Source of the DNA: Pseudomonas sp. SORT22
Lineage (GTDB): Bacteria > Pseudomonadota > Gammaproteobacteria > Pseudomonadales > Pseudomonadaceae
Length of the DNA stretch: 64,000 bases
NCBI RefSeq assembly: GCF_018417635.1
Contig: NZ_CP071007.1
Location: 1,798,501-1,862,500, forward strand
Direction of reading: 5' to 3'
Shown here: positions 57,236 to 64,000 of the stretch, piece after piece
How positions within the stretch are numbered: position 1 is the stretch's first letter
Layout of the letters: each line of letters opens with the position of its first letter
Made by a program: the position numbers and the translations under genes
Notes under the pieces: generated by a model
Databases searched by the model: none
Told to the model about the DNA's origin: nothing
The model's input: the letters and a program-made list of their open reading frames with translations, nothing else

Positions 57236-58357
57236 CTACAACCAGAGGTTCAGCAGGCGCGCACCGGGGCTGGACGTGCCGCCCAGGTTCACCCCGTTGA
57301 GCTGGGCAAAGCCCTGGCCATCGGCGGCCAGGTCCCAGAAGCGCCCGCGCAGGAACACACTCATGCTGCTGACCCTGGCGGCGTTGGCGTTCAGGGTCAG
57401 GCGTTGCCAGGCTTCGTGTTCGCTCACCTCACCGGGCTTTAGCGCCAGCGACGAGGCCAGGGGTTGATGCCGGTTGCCGCGCCACGGCGCGTTCCAGCTG
57501 TCATGGCCGCTGAGAAACACCGGGTTGGCGACGATCTGGGCAAACTGGTTGGCCAGTTGCTGCTGGTTGCTCGGGTACCAGCTGTCGCTGCCGATCAACA
57601 CGCCCAGGCGCCCGGCCGGGGTTTGCAGCACCTGTGGCGGTTGATCGGTGCCGCTGCTGATAAAGCGCCGCACTTCACTGTCCGGGTGCTGCTGGCGTTG
57701 CGGCTGGCCGAGCACCGAGCCGTCGCTGGCGAACACCAGGCTTGCGTTGTACAGGGCGCCGGAGCCGATGCGCAGGGTACCGCGCTCGACGTAAGGTTCA
57801 GGCAGGACGATGGAGCCGGCCACCAGGGTCACGCCGAACTCCTTGGCCAGGCCGCCGAACAGCTGCTGATAATCCTCGGCCATCTGCCCGGCTTTCATCC
57901 GCAGGTGGGCGTCGGCACGGCGGTCGTCACCCTCGGCGCCGAGCAGGGCCAGGCCGTAGCGCAGCGGGTTGCTCAGTTCCAGCCATTGCAGGGCTTCGCG
58001 GCGTTGGGTGACCTGGTACAGCTCGCTCTTCTCGCCTCGGGCCCACAGCCAGGTGCCGATGTGTTCGGGCAGGATGACGATGGTTTTGGCGTTGACCAGG
58101 CCCTGGGCGCGGGCGTGTTCAAGGTAGGCGGCCAGCTTGCGGTGCAGGCGCTGCAGGCTCTGGTAGTCACCGGGGAACAGCTGCGGCTCGACGCCCAGCA
58201 GGTTGCCGTGATCGGCCGGCACGCCTTCGCTCAGGGCCAGCTCGATGCGCAGGTCCGACAGGTAGTGCCCGGCCGGGCGCTGCTCGGTCCAGAAGCCGTA
58301 GCCACTGAGGACGGCAATGACAACCAGCGCCAGGGCGCTCAACAGAAGTTTTCGCAT
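57236..58357 (-). CDS. Membrane-anchored nitrilase-fold protein, catalytically degenerate
   Basis: A 373-residue protein with an N-terminal membrane helix (about residues 4-21) and a nitrilase/CN-hydrolase domain outside. The catalytic Glu is kept (ILPEHIGTW), but the Lys position (YRKxH in active enzymes) reads QRQQH and the Cys position (IC-x-D) reads IGSD. With both Lys and Cys lost, it should not act as a normal amidase. It precedes and is co-transcribed with the AraC gene. A ligand-sensing or structural role is possible. Confidence 0.8.
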   Translation of the reverse strand: MRKLLLSALALVVIAVLSGYGFWTEQRPAGHYLSDLRIELALSEGVPADHGNLLGVEPQLFPGDYQSLQRLHRKLAAYLEHARAQGLVNAKTIVILPEHIGTWLWARGEKSELYQVTQRREALQWLELSNPLRYGLALLGAEGDDRRADAHLRMKAGQMAEDYQQLFGGLAKEFGVTLVAGSIVLPEPYVERGTLRIGSGALYNASLVFASDGSVLGQPQRQQHPDSEVRRFISSGTDQPPQVLQTPAGRLGVLIGSDSWYPSNQQQLANQFAQIVANPVFLSGHDSWNAPWRGNRHQPLASSLALKPGEVSEHEAWQRLTLNANAARVSSMSVFLRGRFWDLAADGQGFAQLNGVNLGGTSSPGARLLNLWL

Positions 58358-58487
58358 GAAACGGGACAGCGCCGAAAAGGGATTCGGCCCCTAGGGTAGA
58401 CCCCGAGTGCAGCAGGATCAATAACTTGTCACTTTCGGTCATTGAGCCGCGCCCGCTGGCTCTTTAATGTCGGCCTCAGATAACTGA

Positions 58488-60587
<2,100 letters not shown>

Positions 60588-60665
60588 CCGGCGCAGCGCG
60601 GCGGGCCGCCCGGCCCGTCGCGCTGTTACACTGCGTTGCCCTGGCAACCCTGTTGTGCCCCGCCC

Positions 60666-61565
60666 ATGATTGGCAATTTCGACGACCTTCCGCTCGCCCC
60701 CCTGCAACCCTTGCCGCTGAACTGGCTACGCCCTCATGGCGTGAAGCTCGCGGTGTTGCGCCTGGACCTGATCGACCCGCTGATCAGTGGCAACAAGTGG
60801 TTCAAGCTGCTCGAACACCTGCGAATCGCCCAGGCCCAAGGGGCGCCCGGAGTGATCAGCCTTGGCGGCGCCCATTCCAATCACCTGCATGCCCTGGCGG
60901 CGGCGGGCAAGCGCTTCGGCTTTGCTACCGCCGGGCTGTTGCGTGGCCATGCCCAGGACACCCCGACCGTGCGCGACCTGCAAGCCTTTGGCATGCAGCT
61001 GCACTGGTTGGGTTATGGCGGTTATCGCGAGCGTCATCAACCGGGGTTCTGGCAGCCGTGGCAGGCGCTTTATCCGGGTTGGCAGTGTGTCGCTGAAGGC
61101 GGTGGCGGGGCGTTGGGCGCCAAGGGTTGTGCGTTGATCGTCGAGCAGGCGCAAGCGCAGTTGGCGGCGCTGGGCTGGGCGGATTACCACGGCTGGTGGC
61201 TGGCGGCCGGCACCGGCACCACCCTGGCCGGGTTGGTGTTGGCCGAGGCGGGCCGGCGTGAGGTGCATGGCGCCCTGGCCGTACCGCTGGACCACGGCGT
61301 GCCCGAGTCTGTAGAAACACTGGTTGGCAAGGCAGGTTACAGGCTGCATGAGGCCTGCCGTGGCGGCTTTGCCAAGGTCGATGACGAGCTGCTGGCGTTT
61401 ATGGCCGACTGCGAATCTGAAACGGGCATGCCGCTGGAGCCGCTGTACACCGCCAAGGCCTTGCTGGCGCTGCGCCGGGAAGTCGAAGCGGGGGCTTTTG
61501 CCGCCGGCACCCGGCTGATCTTTTTGCACAGCGGCGGCCTGCAGGGCCGCCGCGGGTTCGCCTAG
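60666..61565 (+). CDS. ACC deaminase/D-cysteine desulfhydrase-family PLP enzyme
   Basis: A 299-residue fold-type II PLP protein. PLP binds Lys44 (SGNKWFKLLE), and the substrate-carboxylate loop is GGAHSNHLHALAA. It has the glycine-rich AAGTGTTLAG phosphate loop. Relatives either open 1-aminocyclopropane-1-carboxylate or desulfurate D-cysteine; true ACC deaminases are longer (about 338) and carry other key residues, so D-cysteine desulfhydrase or an unknown beta-elimination is more likely. It overlaps the convergent b561 gene by four bases. Confidence 0.82.
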   Translation: MIGNFDDLPLAPLQPLPLNWLRPHGVKLAVLRLDLIDPLISGNKWFKLLEHLRIAQAQGAPGVISLGGAHSNHLHALAAAGKRFGFATAGLLRGHAQDTPTVRDLQAFGMQLHWLGYGGYRERHQPGFWQPWQALYPGWQCVAEGGGGALGAKGCALIVEQAQAQLAALGWADYHGWWLAAGTGTTLAGLVLAEAGRREVHGALAVPLDHGVPESVETLVGKAGYRLHEACRGGFAKVDDELLAFMADCESETGMPLEPLYTAKALLALRREVEAGAFAAGTRLIFLHSGGLQGRRGFA

Positions 61566-62110
61566 TTATTGCGTGGCAACATGCGCAGCAAGGTGTTGTC
61601 GCGCTGCACATAGTGATGGAACAGGCCGGCAACAGCATGCAGGCCGATCAACCAGTAGCCCCAGGTGCCGATGCGCTCGTGCCAGCCCTTGATGAACTTG
61701 GCCAGGTCCGGGTCCGGGGCTATAAGCGCCGGCAGCTCGAAGCCATAGAACGGGATCGGCTTGTTGGCAGCGCTGAGCAGCAGCCAGCCGGCCAGCGGCA
61801 GGCCGATCATCAGCAGGTACAGGGCCAGGTGCATCAGGTGCGCCAGGCCGGTCTGCCAGGCCGGCGGCGCCGGAATGATCGGCGGGGTCGGGCGGCCCAG
61901 GCGCAGGGCCAGGCGCAGCCAGACCAGCACGAATACCGTCAGGCCGAGCATGAAGTGCAGGTCTTTCATCAGCGCGCGCTCGGCGCTGTCCTTGGGGAAC
62001 ATGCCGCGCAGTTCGATAAAGGCGTAGACCGCCGCCAGCAGCACCAGCATCAGCCAGTGCAGGGCAATCGACAGACCGCCATAGCGGGCCTGGTTTTGGC
62101 TCAACGTCAT
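61562..62110 (-). CDS. Cytochrome b561 family protein
   Basis: A 182-residue four-helix membrane protein that binds two b hemes. Likely axial histidines are His18 (SIALHWL), His52 (DLHFMLGL), His144 and His158; further His at 165-166 flank the exit. Relatives (CybB-like) oxidise ubiquinol and can scavenge superoxide. The start ATG at 62110 is near the arsB promoter region. Divergent from arsB, convergent with the PLP enzyme gene. Confidence 0.9.
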   Translation of the reverse strand: MTLSQNQARYGGLSIALHWLMLVLLAAVYAFIELRGMFPKDSAERALMKDLHFMLGLTVFVLVWLRLALRLGRPTPPIIPAPPAWQTGLAHLMHLALYLLMIGLPLAGWLLLSAANKPIPFYGFELPALIAPDPDLAKFIKGWHERIGTWGYWLIGLHAVAGLFHHYVQRDNTLLRMLPRNN

Positions 62111-62279
62111 GGGTATTCCTCATCATCAGGTCGAAGTCCGCGCTCTTGTGGCGCAGTCAGCTAACTGTAACCGCTTGCCAGCCGATTACCCGGCCATTGC
62201 AGCAGAAATTGGTCACGCAGGCCTTGATCTGTCGCTAGAATCCGGCGCTTGTGCCCCATTTCTACAAGGCTTGTACTTC

Positions 62280-63566
62280 ATGCTGATGGCATCGCTGATA
62301 TTCCTCCTGACCATTACCCTGGTGATCTGGCAGCCCCGCGGCCTGGGCGTTGGCTGGAGTGCCACGGGCGGGGCGCTGCTGGCGTTGCTCTGCGGGGTGG
62401 TGCAGTGGAGCGATATTCCGGTGGTCTGGCAGATCATCTGGAACGCCACCGGCACCTTCATTGCCCTGATTATCATCAGCCTGTTGCTCGATGCTGCTGG
62501 CTTTTTTGCCTGGGCGGCGCTGCACGTGGCGCGTTGGGGGCGCGGCAGTGGCCAGCGGCTGTTCTGCTTCATCGTACTGCTGGGGGCACTGGTGTCGGCG
62601 TTGTTTGCCAACGACGGCGCGGCGCTGATCCTCACCCCGATCGTGGTGGCCATGCTCCTGGCCCTGCGCTTCAGCCCGGCGGCGACCCTGGCTTTTGTCA
62701 TGGCCGCAGGTTTTATAGCCGATACCGCGAGCTTGCCGCTGGTGGTGTCGAACCTGGTCAACATCGTCTCCGCCGACTTCTTCGGTATTGGTTTCAACCG
62801 TTATGCGGCGGTGATGGTGCCGGTCAACCTGGTTGCCGTGGCGGCAACCCTGGCGGTGCTGTTGTGGTACTTCCGCCGTGATATCCCGGCAGACTACGAC
62901 CCGCTGCAACTGGATGCGCCGCGCAGCGTGGTGCAAGACCCGGCGACGTTTGTTGCCGGCTGGCTGGTGCTGGCGATCCTGCTGCTCGGCTGTTTTGCCC
63001 TTGAGCCGCTGGGCATCCCCATCAGCGCGATTTCGGCGGTGTGTGCACTGGTGTTGCTGCTGGTGGCGGCACGCGGGCACAGGATTTCCACGCGCAAGGT
63101 GCTCAAAGAAGCGCCCTGGCACATCGTGGTGTTCTCCTTAGGGATGTACCTGGTGATCTATGGCCTGCGCAACGCCGGGCTGACCGATTACCTGGCCGGT
63201 TGGCTCAACGCATTCGCCAGCGGCGGGGTGTGGGGTGCGGCGCTGGGTACCGGGCTGCTGACCGCGGTGCTGTCGTCGATCATGAACAACCTGCCGACGG
63301 TGCTGATCGGCGCCTTGTCGATCGATGCCAGTGCCGCCACCGGGGTGGTCAAGGAAGCGATGATCTACGCCAACGTGATCGGCAGTGACCTGGGGCCGAA
63401 AATTACCCCGATCGGCAGCCTGGCGACCCTGTTGTGGTTGCATGTGCTGGAGCGCAAGGGGGTGAAGATTGGCTGGGGGTATTACTTCAAGGTCGGGATT
63501 GTGCTGACGCTGCCGGTGTTGCTGCTGACGCTGGTGGCGCTGGCGTTGCGCTTGACGGTGGTTTAG
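62280..63566 (+). CDS. arsB: ArsB-type arsenite efflux protein
   Basis: A 428-residue integral membrane protein matching E. coli ArsB closely: [56 protein letters not shown], the [20 protein letters not shown] segment and [18 protein letters not shown], with 10-12 helices. ArsB exports arsenite/antimonite in exchange for protons. It stands alone, without arsR, arsC or arsH in view, and has no obvious ArsR operator upstream. The chosen ATG at 62280 gives the ArsB N-terminus; 62286 is also possible. Confidence 0.9.
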   Translation: MLMASLIFLLTITLVIWQPRGLGVGWSATGGALLALLCGVVQWSDIPVVWQIIWNATGTFIALIIISLLLDAAGFFAWAALHVARWGRGSGQRLFCFIVLLGALVSALFANDGAALILTPIVVAMLLALRFSPAATLAFVMAAGFIADTASLPLVVSNLVNIVSADFFGIGFNRYAAVMVPVNLVAVAATLAVLLWYFRRDIPADYDPLQLDAPRSVVQDPATFVAGWLVLAILLLGCFALEPLGIPISAISAVCALVLLLVAARGHRISTRKVLKEAPWHIVVFSLGMYLVIYGLRNAGLTDYLAGWLNAFASGGVWGAALGTGLLTAVLSSIMNNLPTVLIGALSIDASAATGVVKEAMIYANVIGSDLGPKITPIGSLATLLWLHVLERKGVKIGWGYYFKVGIVLTLPVLLLTLVALALRLTVV

Positions 63567-63581
63567 GGCTGGCCTGATCAC

Positions 63582-63615
63582 GGGGCAAGTCGAGGCGTCG
63601 CACCGCCGCTCCCAC
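63582..63615 (-). repeat. REP-like element, inverted copy of that after uvrB
   Basis: The minus strand reads TGTGGGAGCGGCGGTGCGAC followed by GCCTCGACTTG, the same as 19463-19493. It lies between arsB and the convergent DUF1853 gene. Confidence 0.75.
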
Positions 63616-63623
63616 AAAACCAT

Positions 63624-64000
63624 TTACCCGGGAAGATTGGGCCAAAGGTCAGAGACCAGGAACAAGCGCTCGGCTTCCTCCCACTCGCCACGCTCGCCCT
63701 CGACCAGCCTTACCAGCAATTGCGCCGGTGCCAGCGGGTCCAGGGCCTGCAGCCAGGTTTCGAAGCGCTGCACCGACCAGCAGTCCTGCGCCGGATAACA
63801 GGCCGGCGCCAGCCAGGCATGGCGCGGTAGCGGCTGCCAGCGACCAGCCGCGCTTTGCGCCCGCAATGACGCCCAGTCCCGCTGATGCAACCAGAGCCCG
63901 CGCAAATGCTGCGGGTTGGCCCCACGCGGCGCTTGCGCCTGCCCCGGCCAGGGGTAGAGCAGGTAACCGCCCAGCCACAATTGCGCACTGAACTGCTCGA
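63624..64000 (-). CDS. DUF1853 protein, 3' part (cut by the window)
   Basis: The frame is open to base 64000, so the N-terminal part is missing; about 125 C-terminal residues remain. The visible part ([43 protein letters not shown]) resembles DUF1853 as I recall it. The start used by a short reading (63980) is a TTG inside the conserved segment and should not be taken as the gene start. Function unknown. Confidence 0.72.
   Translation of the reverse strand, partial: EQFSAQLWLGGYLLYPWPGQAQAPRGANPQHLRGLWLHQRDWASLRAQSAAGRWQPLPRHAWLAPACYPAQDCWSVQRFETWLQALDPLAPAQLLVRLVEGERGEWEEAERLFLVSDLWPNLPG

Overview
The window is a stretch of a Pseudomonas chromosome, most like the P. putida group. The evidence is high GC with C/G-ending codons, Pseudomonas-type REP palindromes (GTGGGAGCGGGCTTGACCCGCG type), Pseudomonas-specific protein families (DUF4823, FimV, EmrA/EmrB), and the gene orders sppA-maf-yceD-rpmF-plsX-fabDG-acpP-fabF-pabC-mltG-tmk-holB-tatD and leuCD-leuB-asd-usg-fimV-truA-trpF-accD-folC-cvpA-purF-metZ. 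Almost everything is core metabolism on vertically inherited DNA. I see no prophage, transposase, CRISPR array, secretion cluster or recognisable defence island.

Layout: (1) 1-11245, cell envelope and fatty-acid block: end of sppA, maf/yceF (opposite strand), then yceD-rpmF-plsX-fabD-fabG-acpP-fabF-pabC-mltG-tmk-holB-tatD on the plus strand, with an own-promoter spacer before acpP and a terminator after it. pilZ, which lies between holB and tatD in P. aeruginosa, is missing. (2) 11272-17105: a probable RgsA (P16) small RNA, a class V aminotransferase divergent from a TetR regulator, a solitary MoaA-like radical SAM protein, a DUF4823 lipoprotein, DUF1285, tRNA-Asn and an aromatic/aspartate aminotransferase. 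(3) 17351-24490: uvrB with a LexA box, an emrAB-type efflux pair, gltX and a tRNA Ala-Glu-Ala-Glu operon. (4) 24636-33234: TetR, hydrolase and thioesterase genes, dusC, the heat-shock gene ibpA with an RpoH promoter and a ROSE-like RNA thermometer, a large two-copy repeat, a five-PAS GGDEF-EAL protein and a LysR regulator.

(5) 33365-39756: leucine pathway genes leuC-leuD, a methyltransferase, leuB, asd and an asd paralogue (usg) that lacks the active-site cysteine. (6) 39827-51588: fimV, truA, trpF, accD-folC-SPOR protein, cvpA-purF-metZ and an SDR. (7) 51755-52347: tRNA-Val and three identical tRNA-Asp genes. (8) 52550-64000: a second SDR, a chemoreceptor, a DUF2242 lipoprotein, a 28-residue acidic protein, AraC with a nitrilase-fold pseudoenzyme, fadH, a PLP deaminase-like protein, cytochrome b561, an orphan arsB and the end of a DUF1853 gene.

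Genes that work together: plsX/fabD/fabG/acpP/fabF feed acyl-ACP to phospholipid synthesis, and accD supplies malonyl-CoA. leuC/leuD/leuB carry isopropylmalate to ketoisocaproate. asd feeds homoserine to metZ. trpF, accD, folC, cvpA and purF form the classic biosynthetic block. The items most worth a second look are the ibpA leader and its downstream repeat, the RgsA candidate, the predicted leaderless yceD, the missing pilZ, and three enzyme-like proteins (usg, the nitrilase homologue, one SDR) with altered catalytic residues.
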